Shown here piece after piece: positions 33,326 to 46,557 of a stretch of 64,000 nt of DNA. The notes under the pieces are model-generated. The model did not search any database. It was not told the origin of the DNA and saw only the letters and a program-made list of their open reading frames with translations. The stretch covers positions 82,829-146,828 of the forward strand of contig VWZS01004366.1 in NCBI GenBank assembly GCA_013397075.1, given 5' to 3'. Position numbers and translations under genes: made by a program. The number at the start of each line of letters is the position of its first letter. Positions within the stretch are counted from its first letter, which is position 1. This stretch comes from Rhabdornis inornatus. Taxonomy: Eukaryota > Chordata > Aves > Passeriformes > Rhabdornithidae.

Positions 33326-34195
33326 GCCCCCATGGGTAGCAGCTCTGCCGCATCCTGTGGGAAGGGTAGGGCAAAGCCCCCAGCACTGCTTTTTAGCACC
33401 GAATTCTTTGCATAAGAAGGAGATAGGAAAATGCTGGAAAAGTGCTTCCCAGCACGTCCCGGCATGCTGGGGAACCGGCCCAGCTGCAACCTCCCCGGTG
33501 GGATTGGGGGATGCCCAGAACATCCCATAAAGTCTGAAAACATCCCCCATCAGGGTTTCTTGGATGCTTCGAGTCACAATTTTGGGAGTGAGGGGGTTCA
33601 GCAATGCAAACCGGGATGATGAGCAATGATGGCGTGATGGATCCAAATTTTTGGGAATGTCATATCAAGGTCACCCCAGATCTTGTCAGGGCTTGCCCAT
33701 TCCCACGCAGCCACTTTGATCCTTCTGTACTTTTCAGTCTCTGAAATTCCTGTGGCTTTTGAATTTCACTCTGTGTTCCCCAACCTGGGATTTCAGATGG
33801 ATTTTTCCCTCTTTTCCACATTTCCTGGCTCATTGAGGGGGATCAGCACTTTAGAGCTTCACCCCCACTTCCCACAGACCTCCAAAAAACACGGGTTAGC
33901 CAAAAAAAGCTCTCCCTTTCCAAATCCAAGGTCAAATCCTGGCAACACCCTCCCAAAATCACTCCAGCCCAGAGCTGCTGGGACCTGCCCTACTTGGCCA
34001 CCAGAGCCCCAAAATTTGGGGGGTGGGGTCGGGTCAGGGCTTGTTGCCGCCTGTTGCAGGAGTCGAGGCTGGCTTAGGAAGCATTGCTCTGGATCCGAGT
34101 GAAGGCTGAGTCCAGGGAAGATCATGACATGGACAGGCACCATTTCCCAGCAGGAATGGGGGAGGCCGTGGGGGATAAAGGAGATTGCAGGGGGA
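33326..34195. other. Intergenic unique sequence
   Basis: No gene recognised. Confidence 0.5.
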
Positions 34196-34478
34196 AGGAC
34201 ATCCATGGGCTGAAGGACACACATGGAATGAAGGATGTCTCTGGGATGAAGAACATCCATGGGGGGATTTATGAAGGATATTCATGGGATGAAGAACAAT
34301 CATGGGGTGAAGGACATCCATGGTGTCAAGGACATCCACAGGCTGAAGAGCACCTGTTGAGTGAAGGAAGTTCAGGGAATGAAGAACATCTGCAGCGTAA
34401 AGGACTTCCATGGGGTGAAGGATATGTGTGGGGAATGAAGGACATTCCATGGAGGAACGAAGGACATTCCCCAGGGTG
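34196..34478 (+). repeat. Minisatellite of GAAGGACATCCATGGG phrases
   Basis: About 15-18 degenerate copies of a 15-18-bp unit with GGATGAAGGACATCCATGG; pairs of units form higher-order repeats. Confidence 0.85.
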
Positions 34479-34630
34479 ACAATGGGCAGATGTCCTGGAG
34501 CACCATTTGAGCAGGGTCCCACTGAGGGATCCTGCACTGGGGATACCTGGGGACAGGTCACTGTGGGGTGGGGTTGGATTCTGGGGTGAGGCCCCAGCCA
34601 GGGTCCAGCAGCACTTCCAGGCTGTGGGAG

Positions 34631-34654
34631 CAGCAGCAGCAGCAGCAGCAGCAG
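34631..34654 (+). repeat. (CAG)8 microsatellite
   Basis: Eight uninterrupted CAG triplets. On the minus strand they read as a run of leucines that imitates a signal peptide. Confidence 0.95.
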
Positions 34655-35164
34655 GAGAAGTTCCTTCCTCATTCCAAGCCCTTTCACAAGGGCGGGGTGG
34701 GCGTGTGCCGGCCTGACACAGGCGATGGGCACTATCTTGCCCACGAGCTGCCTCCTCCCTGCCTCCTCATCCCCTCTTTGCCCGTTTTCTGAGATGCTAC
34801 AGAGCTGGATGATAGAAAAAATTCCCCTACTATTGGGGAACATCATCACGTCCAAGCCCTTTTCCCAGGGTCACACTCCCTGGCAACAACCACTCGGCTG
34901 AGGCGTCTCCCAGCTCCTGTATCCCCCAATGTCCTCACATCCCACCAGCTCGCTCAGGACCCAGATTTAGGGAATTTGCTCCCCAAAAACCTCTCAAATG
35001 TTCCCAGCCGGCAAGCCGTGGGTGCCAATGACACGGGTGGGTGCTGGGAACTCGTCCACCTCGAGACCCTTTTTTTGACAGACATATTCTGATGTTTCCT
35101 TTCTACAGCACAAGGAAAATGGGAATGCTGGGGACTCCAGTGGGAGTCGGGCATGCGGGCTGGA

Positions 35165-35930
35165 ATTGCACGGTCTGGCTGCCCCACAGCCCCTCGCACG
35201 GGGACCCTTTCACACTCCCTTTGCACATTCCCTGCTCACACTCACTCCCTGTTCACACTCACCCCTTCACACTCACTCTTCACACACTCACTTCCTGCTC
35301 ACCTCACTCTGCAATTGCTCCCTTTCCACACTTGCTCCCATTCCATGCCTCTTCACCTTGCACACTTGTTCCTTGCTCCCCTGTCCACCCTCCCTCCCTC
35401 TGCACACCTGCTCCGCATGCACACTGCACGCACGTGCTCCCCTTCCATGCTTGCTCCTTTTGGAAGTTTGCTCCCCCAGAGCACCAATTCCCTTTGCACA
35501 CTTGTCCCTTTGCACACTTGTTTCCATGGGTTTGTTCCAATATGCCACACTCAGTCCCTTTGTCCACTCGCTCTCCCTCTGTGCTCACTCCCCTTGCACA
35601 CTTGTTCCCCTTCCACTCTCACTCCGTCTGCTTGTGCACTCCCCCTGCATGCTCAGGCCTTCTGCAGCTTGGTGTCCTTCTACGATTGTTCTCCTTCCAC
35701 ACTCACTCCCTTCCACACTTGCTCCTTGTGCACACTCACTTCCCTTGCTCATTTGTTTCCTTCCTACATGTTCTCCCCTTGCACACTCCCCATTCCCCTA
35801 CACACTCCCTCCCTTCCATATTCCTCATTCTTTTGCACACCCTTCAGTCTCTTGCACACTCCCCATTCCCTTCTGCACTTCCTCTTCCCTTGCACAGTCC
35901 CATTCCCTTGCACACATTCCTGTTCACAAA
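35165..35930 (+). repeat. Minisatellite of TTGCACACTCACTCCC phrases
   Basis: About 40-50 degenerate copies of a 15-bp unit (CACACTCACTCCCTT, CACACTTGCTCC). Because the unit length divides by three, all three frames stay open, giving overlapping open frames of up to 379 codons from 35041 to 36292. Confidence 0.92.
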
Positions 35931-36784
35931 GAGCCGTAAGGTCAAATAAACCCACGGAAAGGTTTATTCCCTTTGCCCCTGGAATTCCCAACCCTCCCCC
36001 AAACATGGGATCACGGGGTGCAGGCTTGGCCCCCCCTGGCATGGAGCTGTGTTTTGCCCCCGCACTGTGGAATCCCAGATTTGGGGTCCCTCTGACAAGG
36101 ACCAAAGCCCCTTTCCCACGCACTGCCCCCCCCAGGGTTATTTTCGCCGCCCCCCGCGGTGGGAGCTTTTCTCTCTCTTCCCTTCCCCTGCCCAAGATTT
36201 CCTCCCAGCTTCCTGGCCCGCCTGTTTATTCCCAAATCCCACATTTTTTTGTTTGCCTGGCGGTAATTTTCCATCGAGGCTCAAAATCTTGAATTCCCGC
36301 ATTGCCCACATGAAAAATTAATGTCCCGGTGAATAAAATCACCACATTTGTGGGGTTTGTAGGCACAAACCCTCATTTATTTTCCCTTCAAGTCCTGAAA
36401 ATTCATTTCCCCAGAAGGTGGGAAAATAAATTTGGGAGAAAGAAGAATATAAATATAAAGTTATAATAAATACATTTCTGAAAGGAGGATCTTGCCCAAA
36501 AAATAAAATTTTCCAAAAATCTGGGGAGAATTATAATTTTGCATCCATCAAAAATTGATTGACATCAGGATCTGGGACACCAGGGAACAGTGGAAGGATT
36601 GTATTTGTGGGTTGTGGATATAAGGACTTGGAGGAGTGTTTTCCCTACAGAGAAGAATCCTGAGGATGATGGTTTGGGATGAGCCAGGGGCTGGTACCCA
36701 GGTGGAAGGAGAGGCTGAGATGCTCAGACCCATGAATATTTTAAATATAAGTAAAATATTTATTATAGATAATATATAGGATGA
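35931..36784. other. Intergenic unique sequence
   Basis: No gene recognised. Confidence 0.5.
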
Positions 36785-37330
36785 TTTGGGTAGGTTTGGC
36801 ATTAAGAAGCTGCAAAATTAGATGCAAATATATCTATTTGGAGGTTAATTGGGACTTTTTTCACAAGAAAGCCACAAAAAAAATACATGAATGGAGTTTT
36901 GGGGTCTTTTTCACACTAAAAAGCTGAAAAATATAAATATATATTTAAAAATACATATAGGGCGGATTGAGGTCATTCTTCCACTAGGAAGTTGCAAAAT
37001 TAAATAAAAAAACATACTTTGAGGTTATTTTTGCATTAGAAAGCCATGAAAGTCTATATAAAAATAATATAAGGGAATTATGAGGGTCCTTTTTGTATTA
37101 GAAAACTGTAACATTAAATACAAATATAGACAGAGTTTGTGGTGGGGTTTGTAGCAGAAGACAAATAAATTATACAAAAAAATTAAAGATATGGAGGGTT
37201 TGGGTGTTTTATGTGTTAGGGAGACGCAAAAATGTATTAAAAATAATTATATATGAGGGAGTGGGGGCCTTTTTCAGTAGAAAGTTGCAGATTTATATTC
37301 ATACTTAATATATGAGAGAAAAATAACATT
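36785..37330 (+). repeat. AT-rich repeat, about 65-70-bp unit
   Basis: Seven or so diverged copies of GAGGTT..GGGTCTTTTT, CAC/ATTAGAAAGCTGCAAAAT and an ATAAATATATA segment. Confidence 0.75.
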
Positions 37331-37408
37331 AATATGTCATATAAATATAACATTAACCTAATCATAATATAACTATAAGATTAATTCACTGGGATATGTT
37401 GTGCAATG

Positions 37409-37409
37409 N
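37409..37409. other. Single-N assembly join
   Basis: One N inside A/T-rich sequence (GTGCAATG-N-AGGAG). Confidence 0.85.
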
Positions 37410-37654
37410 AGGAGTAATTATCCATATTACAATATTAATATAATATTGTCTAAAAAATAAACAGAATTAATAACATATTCTCAATTAAAACTCCCAAAAC
37501 TCCATATTTTAATCTTTCAAATCCCATGGAAAAACCACTCCATCCTTTGGTCCCTTTTCCCAAGGAAAAGTGGAGCAAAAACTCCCAGCTGGGAGAAGAG
37601 TGAGCCCAGGACTCTGATGGCACCAGCCTTCAGCCATCAGCTTCTGCTGGAGGA

Positions 37655-38200
37655 AGTGATTTTTGGGATTTTTCCATCATTTTTTCAAAATTTCCTCTTT
37701 AAATCCCTGTGATAGGGAGAAACTCTAATTCTTTTTGTGCATAATTTCCATAATTTTTCCAAATTTTCACCCTTTAAATTCCACCGGTGGGGGGAAATGC
37801 GACTTTTTGGCGTGGATTTTCCATATATTAGGAAAACTTGATCCATGGATTGAGCAGCCTGGAGAGAGGCTGAGACCATGCAAACTTGTGACACTAGTGG
37901 AACCGGCCGGGAGCCCTTAAATCCCACTGGAAAACTCACTGGAATTGTGATATTTTTGGGAAAATGTTCCACAGCTTTTGCAAAATTTACCCTTTAAATA
38001 ATATTGAGGAGACAAATTGTGACGTTTTGGAGTGGATTTCCGGATTTCCCTTAATTTTTTTCCAAAATTTCCCCTTAGATATCACCAAGGAAGGAAATAG
38101 TGACTTTTAGGTGCAAATTTTCACACTTTTACGCAAATTTCCCTCTTAAGGTCCACCAAGGGGAGGAATTGTGATTTCTCAGATGGGGGAGCATTTTCCA
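37655..38200 (+). repeat. Repeat, about 75-80-bp unit, interrupted
   Basis: Five or six copies with AATTTTTCCAAAATTTCCCC, TTTAAATCCACC, GGGGAGGAATTGTGA and CTTTTTGGTGTGGATTT. About 110 bp of unrelated sequence (about 37830-37945) interrupts the series. Confidence 0.78.
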
Positions 38201-38679
38201 TCATCTAAGAGAGGTCAGTTCACAGAAGAAGGTTTTTTGGGATGTGCCTCCAGCATCCCACCAGCTGTGGGTACCACAGGTGATGTGGGCAGGGATACAG
38301 GAACCGCAGCATCCTCTCAAATCCCCAAATCCGCCTTTTTTTAAGGAAAAGCCTTTTCTAACAAGTTTAATCCACAATGGAATTTTTTCCCAGGTATTTT
38401 TGGCCTCTGATTCTGCGCCCAGGGAGATGCTGGGGGCTTGGTGCCTGCCTGGGTTGTTTTCCTCTTCCCGGAACAGCTGGAGAACAAACTGAAAAATAAT
38501 AAAATAAAAAGTGATCAAATCAAGCTCGGCTGGGGCCATTCCCGGGGCAGGAAAATTCCAGAAAGGTGAGGGAAAAAAGTATTTGTTTAATTTAGGAAGC
38601 GCAAAAAAACCCCTCCCGGTGCTATTGACGGCGGGATGTGGCTTTGTGGGGGGAACAAAGGGCCGGGAACCCCCGCGGG

Positions 38680-39011
38680 GAGGAGGAAGAGGAGGAGGAG
38701 GCGGAGGAGGAGGAGGAGGAGGNNNNNNNNNNNNNNNNNNNNNNNNNNNNNNNNNNNNNNNNNNNNNNNNNNNNNNNNNNNNNNNNNNNNNNNNNNNNNN
38801 NNNNNNNNNNNNNNNNNNNNNNNNNNNNNNNNNNNNNNNNNNNNNNNNNNNNNNNNNNNNNNNNNNNNNNNNNNNNNNNNNNNNNGAGGAGAAAGAAGAG
38901 CAGGAGGAGGTGTGAGCGCTCCTGATCCGCTCCAGCGCCAAGTCCTTCCCTCCCCGGAATTCCCTTCCCAGCAAAGGGAAGTGCGGAGGGGGGGACGACG
39001 ACGACGACGAN
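38680..39011. other. 163-N gap in a GAG-repeat region, plus single N
   Basis: GAGGAGGAG repeat runs into Ns at 38723-38885; further GC-rich sequence ends in (ACG)n at a single N (39011). Sequence to the right is abruptly A/T-rich. The X-containing reading frames across it are meaningless. Confidence 0.9.
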
Positions 39012-39540
39012 TCGTATAATGTATTTTTATATTATTTTGGGTTTTATTCATATTTTATATTCTTTTATTTTCTATTATTTTATTTTTACATTATTTTATT
39101 CCTATATCTTCTCATTTTTATATCCTTTTTAATTTCCATTCTCTTCCCTTTCTATCCATTTTTCTACTTTATTTGTCCATTTTTAGTTGTGATAAATTTA
39201 TTATCACTTTACTCTTCATTATTTTGGGTTTGTATTATTTTATTACTTCTTTTTATTATTTTATATTGTTTTTCTTTTACCTCTAGTTTTTTTTTGCATT
39301 CGTGTAATTTTATCTTTCTTTTCCTGACTTCATTTTCCCATTATTTTACTTTTCTATTCTTTATTTCCTTATTCCCATTTTTACTGTCTTGCATTTATTC
39401 CTTTTTCCTTGTATTTTTCCCATTCATTATCATTTTCCTTCATTATCTTTGACACTATTTGGCTTTCATACCATTTTCCTTCTCTAGTCCTTCATTTTTC
39501 AGATCATTTATTATCTTCTCCCCTTTATTCCGCCACTAAA
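39012..39540 (+). repeat. T-rich low-complexity block (TTATTTTATTTTT)
   Basis: Continuous runs of TTTTATTATTTTATT and TTCCTT phrases, nearly free of G. Confidence 0.85.
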
Positions 39541-39767
39541 CCACTAAATTTTGCCTTTTTCCAAACATTTTTCAAGACATCCAGTTTTAAAGGGGTATTT
39601 TCCATCTGCCACTTCCAATCCTGGGAATGTTATCTTTTGAGTTTAATAAAATATGGCAGAAAATCCGGTTCAAAACCCATTTAAATCAGTAAATGAAATA
39701 GTTCCCAAATGATTAAAATGATCATTACTTGTTGTTGTTGTTTTATCATTGCTATTCTTGTTATTGC

Positions 39768-39811
39768 TAGTATTAGTATTAGTATTAGTATTAGTATTAG
39801 TATTAGTATTA
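39768..39811 (+). repeat. (TAGTAT)n microsatellite
   Basis: About seven tandem TAGTAT copies, preceded by (GTT)n at about 39730. Confidence 0.95.
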
Positions 39812-39984
39812 CTACAGAGTATTAGTATTTCTACAGAGAGTGGATCTCTGGGTGATGGGGGGTGGAGCACAAAGGGGCTTGGGGGACACAAGAAGGGGAT
39901 GGGAATTTTGGGCTGGGTTTATCTTTGGGCCAGATGAAAAATTCTGGGGGGAATGGAACTCTGATGGAACAGACGGAACTCTGT

Positions 39985-40660
39985 GGGGACCTCACACTGG
40001 AAAAAATGGATTTATTGGGGGACACAGTGCTGTAAAAATTCGTTTATTGGGGAATGTCGGGCTGGGAAAGTAAATTTTTGGAAGACTTCAGTGGTGCTGG
40101 ATATACAAATCTTGTGGGGGACCCTGAGATGGAAAATGGGGTCTCCTGGGAGAGAAATTTGTTGGGGCACCTCATGCTGCTAAAATGAATCTTTCAGGGG
40201 ATCCCAAGTCTCCAAAATAGGTTTTTTAGGGATCTCAGAGCTGCAAACTGGGTATTTTGGGGAACCACACAATGCCAAAAACAATGGGTTTTGTGGGGGA
40301 TCCCAAGAGTGCAAAATTGGGTCCCTGGAGAGATACAGAAATGGGTCAAATGCTGCAAAAAAATTTGCCTTTTTGGAGGGATCCCAACACTGCAAAAAAG
40401 GGTATTTTGAAGGACCTCAAGAGTGAAAACTGGGATTCTTGGGGGACCCCGTGCTGCAAAAATGCGTTTTGTTAGGGGAGGTACCAATGCTGTAAAATTA
40501 GATCTTGTTGGGGACCCTGTGCTGGAGAAATGAGGTCTTTTGGGGAACTCCAGGAGTGCAAAAAAAGGGTCTTTTGGGGTACCCCATAGTCCAAAACCCA
40601 TTTTTTGGGCAGGGATCTCCCACTGCAAAAATTGGTCTTTACAATACCCTCCATTGCAAT
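39985..40660 (+). repeat. Minisatellite, about 42-bp unit
   Basis: About 15 degenerate copies: GGGGACCTCACACTGCAAAA then ATGGGTTTTTTGGGG. Confidence 0.88.
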
Positions 40661-40969
40661 TTCACACGTTTAACTCTGGGGAGGAAACCCCTAAATTCCA
40701 GTCTTGGGGATCACACAGATTTTGGGGCATAAGCAGCCCTGACAGAACCTGTTCTGCTCCAAACATGGATTTTTGCTGCTTTTTCCACAGGTTTTTGTTG
40801 TGACTGGAGCACGGGGCTCAAGGAATTAGAGGATTATCCAGGAAAATCTCACCCCTGAGCCCCAGGGAGTTGCTGCCAGCTCCATCATTTCCCAAAACTT
40901 GGCTTTGGGGGAGTAATGTCCGTTTGGGGGTTCAAGGGCAATTCCCACATGTGACAGGGTGGGAATTCC

Positions 40970-42060
40970 ATCCAGGATCTGGGACTCTTGGACCCCGAAA
41001 TGCAAATTTGGAGGGTATTTTCTTAAATCTGGGGGGCTTTTGTGGCAATATGGGACTGCTTTTGGAAAGCAGGACCCCACTGGTGCAAACATTGAGCCCC
41101 ATCTTGAGAATCTGGGGTGTCTTTCCTTGAATTTGAGAGGGCTTCTTGCAAACCTGGGACCCCATTTTGGGAACCTGGGATGCCTTTTAGGTAGTCTGGG
41201 ATCCTTTTTAGGAAGCCATTGGAAAATTTTTTTAAGTTTTGGAGCCCTTCTGGTGAATCAGGGCTCTTTTTTTAAACCTGGGACCCTTTTTAGGGAATCT
41301 GGTATGCCTTTTAGGGAACCTGAGGTGTCTTTATTCAACCCTGGAACCCCATTTTTGGAAGTGGGCCTTTTCTCACATTTGGGGAGGAGGATTGTGAATC
41401 AAGACTCATTTTGTTAAATTTAGAGTTACTTTTCTTTGACCTGGGACCCCTCTTCGAGAACCTTGGACCCCTTTTAGGGAACCTGAGGTATCTTTTTGTG
41501 ACCCTGGAACCTCATTGCCCAAATCAAAACCACTTTTTTCTACAACAGTACCCCGTTTTGTGAACTTGGAGCACCTTTTCTTTAACCTGAGAAGGTTTTT
41601 TTGTCAATCAAGGCTCCTTTTATGAAACCTGGGGGCTTTCCTTAAACTTGAGACCCCTTTTTGGAAATCTGGGAGCTTGTTTTTCAAATCTGGAGGCCCT
41701 TGTTTGCCACCCTGGTGTCCATTTCTGCAAATCAGAGACGCCTTTTTGCAAATCTTGAACCCAATTTTGGGAACCTGGGGATGGTTCTTAAATTTGAGGG
41801 GTCTTTTTGGAAATCGGGGCTTCTCTTTTTACACCTGGGGGGATTTTTCTTATGCCTGAGATCCCATTTTGTAGACCTGGGACTTCATTTTGGAGCCTGA
41901 GCTTAACCTTTTTATTTTCATAAATCTGGGGTGACTTTTTACAAGTCTGGAACCCCCTTTTGCAAACCTGAGACCTCCTTTTGCAAATTTACCACCCCAT
42001 CATATAAACTTGGGGTGCCTTTTCCCAAACATGGGGCCTCCTGCATCCAAGCATGAAGAG
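40970..42060 (+). repeat. Minisatellite, about 30-35-bp unit
   Basis: About 30 degenerate copies of GAACCTGGGACCCCTTTTTG and TTGGGAACCTGGGGTGCC. Confidence 0.9.
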
Positions 42061-45000
42061 AGGTCCCTGGTCATAAAAGAAAGAGGGTTTGGGGGCCTCT
42101 TAACAGATAAAATAGGGAATAATTTACATGTAATGCTTTGCTTAAACTGAAAAGGCTGTGACTTTCCATTATTCCTCTCTAGAAGAATTTACCTTGGAAA
42201 ATTTGAATTTGGATGGATTTTTAGCATTCAGTCATGTTCCTGTAGATTCTTTCTCGTAGTTGGGTGGATTTTTAGCATTTTCTCCCATTCCCAGGCACAC
42301 TTTCTGATTTCCAGGCAGGAGCAAACACTTCTTTCCCCTCAAACCCCTTAAAACCAAGGCTAAAAGCTGCAGGAGGCTGACTGAGGGTAGTGTTAGGGAT
42401 TGAGGTTCCCATAAACCTGGCCGTGGGATTTGGGGGCATGTGCCCCAGCAGGAAATATTTTCAGGCATCTATAGTTTAATTTCACTGTTTAATTAATAAT
42501 GGGGCTATTCTTTGTTAGGGGCTGGTGGGGGATTATGCTGGAGTCAGCTGAGCTTGAGGCTGGATTCCTCTTTTCCAAGTCAGCTCCTTTGCTGGGAAAA
42601 GGGGTTGTAAATTTGTATGTTTATGTTTTATAGAAATATATCTATAACACTCCGTCCCTCTCTCTCTGTATATCTGTATTAAAATAATAATATTAATATA
42701 TAAATTATAATTTACACATTATGTTATATATATTTCTGTAATTGTATTGATATAGAAATTAATATATATAAAGGAAAATTTATATTTTTATATAGAGAGA
42801 TTATATGTATAATTTGCAATCCCTGGGATAGCTCAGCCTGGGAGAGTTAAACCTCCCCTCCACAGGACGACAAAAATCATAAATACCCAAAACCTCACTT
42901 TTTTCTTCATTTGAAATACTAGGGTGAACCCAGTCCATTGGGCATCTTCCCCTCCCCATATTCCTGATGCTGGGATGTTAATCCGTGCTGAATTGCCTCC
43001 CAGAAAACTCTGCTGGGAAGGGTTTAGGAGGAAAAAACCCTCAGTGAACACGTTTGCAATGGATTTTGACGCCAAGCCAGATTGGGAGGCAGGTTCTGGG
43101 TGTCCCTCCAACTATATAGAAGCTGGATGTGCCATAGGATGGAAGTGGGGGTTTATTTACATTAAACTTCTCCTGCTGGTGCAAAGGGCTGGAAAATCCA
43201 ATGTGACAGCTCGTCCAGCATCTTGGCCTCTTTCCGACCTGTTGAGCCGAAATAATTCCCCGGGTTTTTGTTCGAGGCTACCCCAGTTTTAAAATGCAAA
43301 GAAGGGAAGGAGGTTGAAAAGGGGGGAATTTGGGGATCTCCAGGGCTTGTGCTGCCCAGTGTTCTGGAAATTGTGTTTTGGAGCGTGGAATTGAGGTAAA
43401 TTTGGGTTTTCCTAGAATAAAATCCCAGTCTGGTTTGGATTGGGAGGGACCTTAAAGCCCATCCTGTTCCACTCTCTGCTATGGGCAGGGACACCTTCCA
43501 CTATCCCAGGTTGCTTCAACCTGGCCTTGGGCACTTCCAGGAATGGGATGCTTTCAGGCAGGATTGGCTCTGTCCAATTGGGAACACCCTCCTCTACCTC
43601 ACCACATCCCAGCCCAGCCCAGCCCTCCCACATCTCCCACCATGTGTTGGCTTGGGAATCTTGGTGACTATGAGCTGGTCCTTCTCCTATTTCACTTGAC
43701 CTGGGAGCGTCCCGACTGGCCACAATGTTCCAAGAAGATGACACCAACCCAAGGCCTGAACGTCTTGAATGGCCACGCTGTTAGTATCTTGTTCTTTGAG
43801 ATCTGGCACCTTCCCTGGTCATGGGGCTGTGGCTTCTCCTGGTCAGAGGAGACAGTCTGGTTGTTATCCCAACCCTCTCATCCCTCTCGCCAGAACAGCG
43901 TGGTCCATCCAACCCTACATTACTCACCTCTTCAACTGGAGACAGCAGGAACTCCAGGATGACTCAAAAGGAAGCAAAAACACTCTTTCAAACGATGGGA
44001 AAAGGAAGAAGCCAAGGGGTAGATAAATAATCACAGGCCAGGAAAGAAAAGAGGGAGGATGTGACCCCATGGGATCCATGGTGGGAATAGGATCTCACCT
44101 GGGATCAGATGTCCAGCCTGGGCAGCTCTTAGCATGAACTGGAGGTGAAGGTCTTGGGGAGGGCAGGGGGTGAAGGTTCTACAAGAGAAGCAATGAGGCT
44201 GGGCTGGAGAACCAGAGCCATGAAAAGGAGGAGCTGGGGCAAAAGCTGAAGATAAGGCCAAGTTGGAGATGTCCATTCCTTTGGACCTTTGCACATTCCT
44301 GGCTCTTGCTTGCACCTGACATGAGGAGGGTGGGGAGGCTGCTTTGTGGCCCATGTGGGTTTAATATCAGCCAGAAAGCAAAGCTGGAGGAGAAACTCAA
44401 GCAGCACCAGGTCAGCTCTCGGCAAAGTGAGGGAGAAGAGTTGATGCCAGAGGAACCAAGGCAGCTCTTGGTCCCCACATCCACTGACAAAGCAACAAGG
44501 AGGATTTGAGCTGGTAGAAGACTTTGTGTCAGTGACCTCAAAGTGCCTCAAAACCAGCTGGCTGGAGTTGGCCTGTCTCAGCTTCATCCCATGTCAGAGG
44601 AGACATGGGAAGAACATCAAAGCATCATCCATGAACCTCTCAGAGGGGAGAGCCTAAACTTTTTGTTTATTTGGGGTCAGGTGCATGTGGGTAAAGTAAC
44701 AGGAGGTGTCATCACACATTTTTGCCCCTAAATCACCAGACGTGACCCAAAAACAATGTGGAATCAGACTGGAGATAGCTCTGGGACTTGGTCACCCATT
44801 CCAAGACTCAAGATTTGGTCAAAAGAGACCAATTTCCAGCTAATTTTATACTCAGGGTGCCAGCCTGAACAGCCCACAGAGACCAGTTCAGATCCCAAAC
44901 CCCCATGACTGCCAGAATCCAGATCCTTTCCCTGCCAGTCCAGGTGATGTGGAGCCTGGCTCACTGCCATGGTGAATAACCCTGAGCTCACCCTGTTTGT

Positions 45001-46555
45001 TTTTCCTTGCCAGCATTCCCAAGATCCAAGCACATCACTTCCAGTGGGTGGTGGGACCATCCAGGGAGTTAACTGAAGAGAAATTCTGAGTAATGGGCAA
45101 CTCATCATATTTGTAACATCTTCATCAGAGCCAATCTTGGTGTGTAAAGATTTCGGAGGTGATCGTGTCCAAATTATGGATGGATGAATGTGGGGATGGG
45201 GCTCTCCAGCATATTCCAAAAGCAGGATGGCAAAGCAAATTCCTGAGGTACTTCAAATGGTCCCAATTCACTCTTAATCATCATCAGCACTTCATCTCTA
45301 CTCAAGAAAATTGAATTTTTGCAAATTTTGATGGTTTATTGAGGAAAACACCTCTCTGGGAGATTCCCAGGAGCTTGGTAAGGGGCTGGGAACCATATCC
45401 AGCACTTCCAGCACCTCCAAAGCACTATCACATGTCCCAAGCCATAGTGAGGAGCGTGGAGAAGGCATTGGATCGCTGCTTGCTGCTGGTGTGGAGGAAT
45501 AAACACTCTGGATGCACAGGCAAAACCCACAGATCCATTTGCTTCCCAAAAAAATGCTGATCCATCAAGGATTTACAGGGTTTACAGCTTCATATCCCCA
45601 TCACAAGTACAAGGACCATTTTGCTGTAAGAGGGTGGGGTTTCCCTGCATTTTCTCCTCCTTGGATTCATTTGGAGGACATTCCCAGCTGGAGAGAAGCA
45701 ACCCAGATGAATTCTCCAGGATTTACCAGTAATAACGTCTTTCCTCCTCCTAGGAGAACTCAAAATACCAGAAGCAGGTTCTCCAGGAGGTTTCTCCAGG
45801 GGTACAAACCCACGCCAGAGGTTCCCACACACCCAAGGGTGACTGGACTGGTTATGGGGTTGGGTGAATCATCAGCGTGGGTGAAAGTCCTCTGACCTCA
45901 CTCCTCTTCCCTTATTTAGGATCACACGGATGAAACCAAGAGGTTGGGATGGGCTGGAAACTTCTCAGACCAGTTGTGCAATGTCTTTTCCAACCCCATC
46001 CCAAAGCAATCCCTCCTCTGGGTTTTCACCTCAGCATCTTACTTCAAGATTTGAGATTGCAAAGAGGCAGATTTCCAGAAAAAGGCATTTCCATCCTTGA
46101 TCTGTTGCAATTTGGGCTGTGATATATGTAATTTTTTCAGGGGTTGACACTGAACATCCTCCCCAATGCAAAATGGGAACCAAGAACACCCTCAGATCCC
46201 ACAGTAAATAGTAAAAATCTCCAAAGGAAAGTGAAATTCCACCAGAAGAGTAGCCCCAGTAAGAGTAGCCCCATAAGAAATACGGAATATTTGCAGCTCT
46301 CTAACTCAAATCCATGTCAATTTGTCAAATTGGTGTGGGATTGCTCATCCAAGAAGGTCCAGGGTGAGTTTGTGTTGACGTTTTCATGGAATAAACATTG
46401 AGATGATCTGGGTTGGTGTAAGGGCTGATTTTCTCTCTCTGTGTTACAAATCCATGATGGAGGCTGAAAGAAGCATCAAATTCACCAAGACGGTAAAGAT
46501 GCAAATAATTCCCTCAATTTATGTGCACATTTATTTATTACTTTAATTTTTGTCA
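42061..46555. other. Intergenic, largely unique 4.5 kb
   Basis: The longest repeat-poor stretch of the SLC2A1-PHC2 interval. It contains an AT-rich block at about 42640-42820 and a reverse CR1 tail (next entry). Several open frames of 60-150 codons occur on both strands, but none shows a known domain or credible splice pattern. Confidence 0.5.
43412..43550 (-). mobile_element. CR1 LINE 3' fragment
   Basis: Reverse tail: TAGAATAAAATCCCAGTCTG, GGGACCTTAAAGCCCATC, CCTTCCACTATCCCAGGTTG and CAACCTGGCCTTGGGCACTT. Confidence 0.9.
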
Positions 46556-46557
46556 CA

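Noticed and set aside
34034..34855. 273-codon minus ORF with leucine-run 'signal peptide'
   Set aside because: The leucines come from (CAG)8 read on the other strand, and much of the rest is the GGACATCCATGG minisatellite.
38201..38974. ORFs spanning the N gap
   Set aside because: The open frame exists only because N codons are not stops.
42924..43292. 122-codon ORF in unique sequence
   Set aside because: Non-repetitive, but no recognised family, no splice context and no supporting neighbour.
44129..44587. 152-codon minus ORF, with a 67-codon plus ORF opposite
   Set aside because: Both frames are moderately protein-like, but neither shows a domain and they exclude each other.
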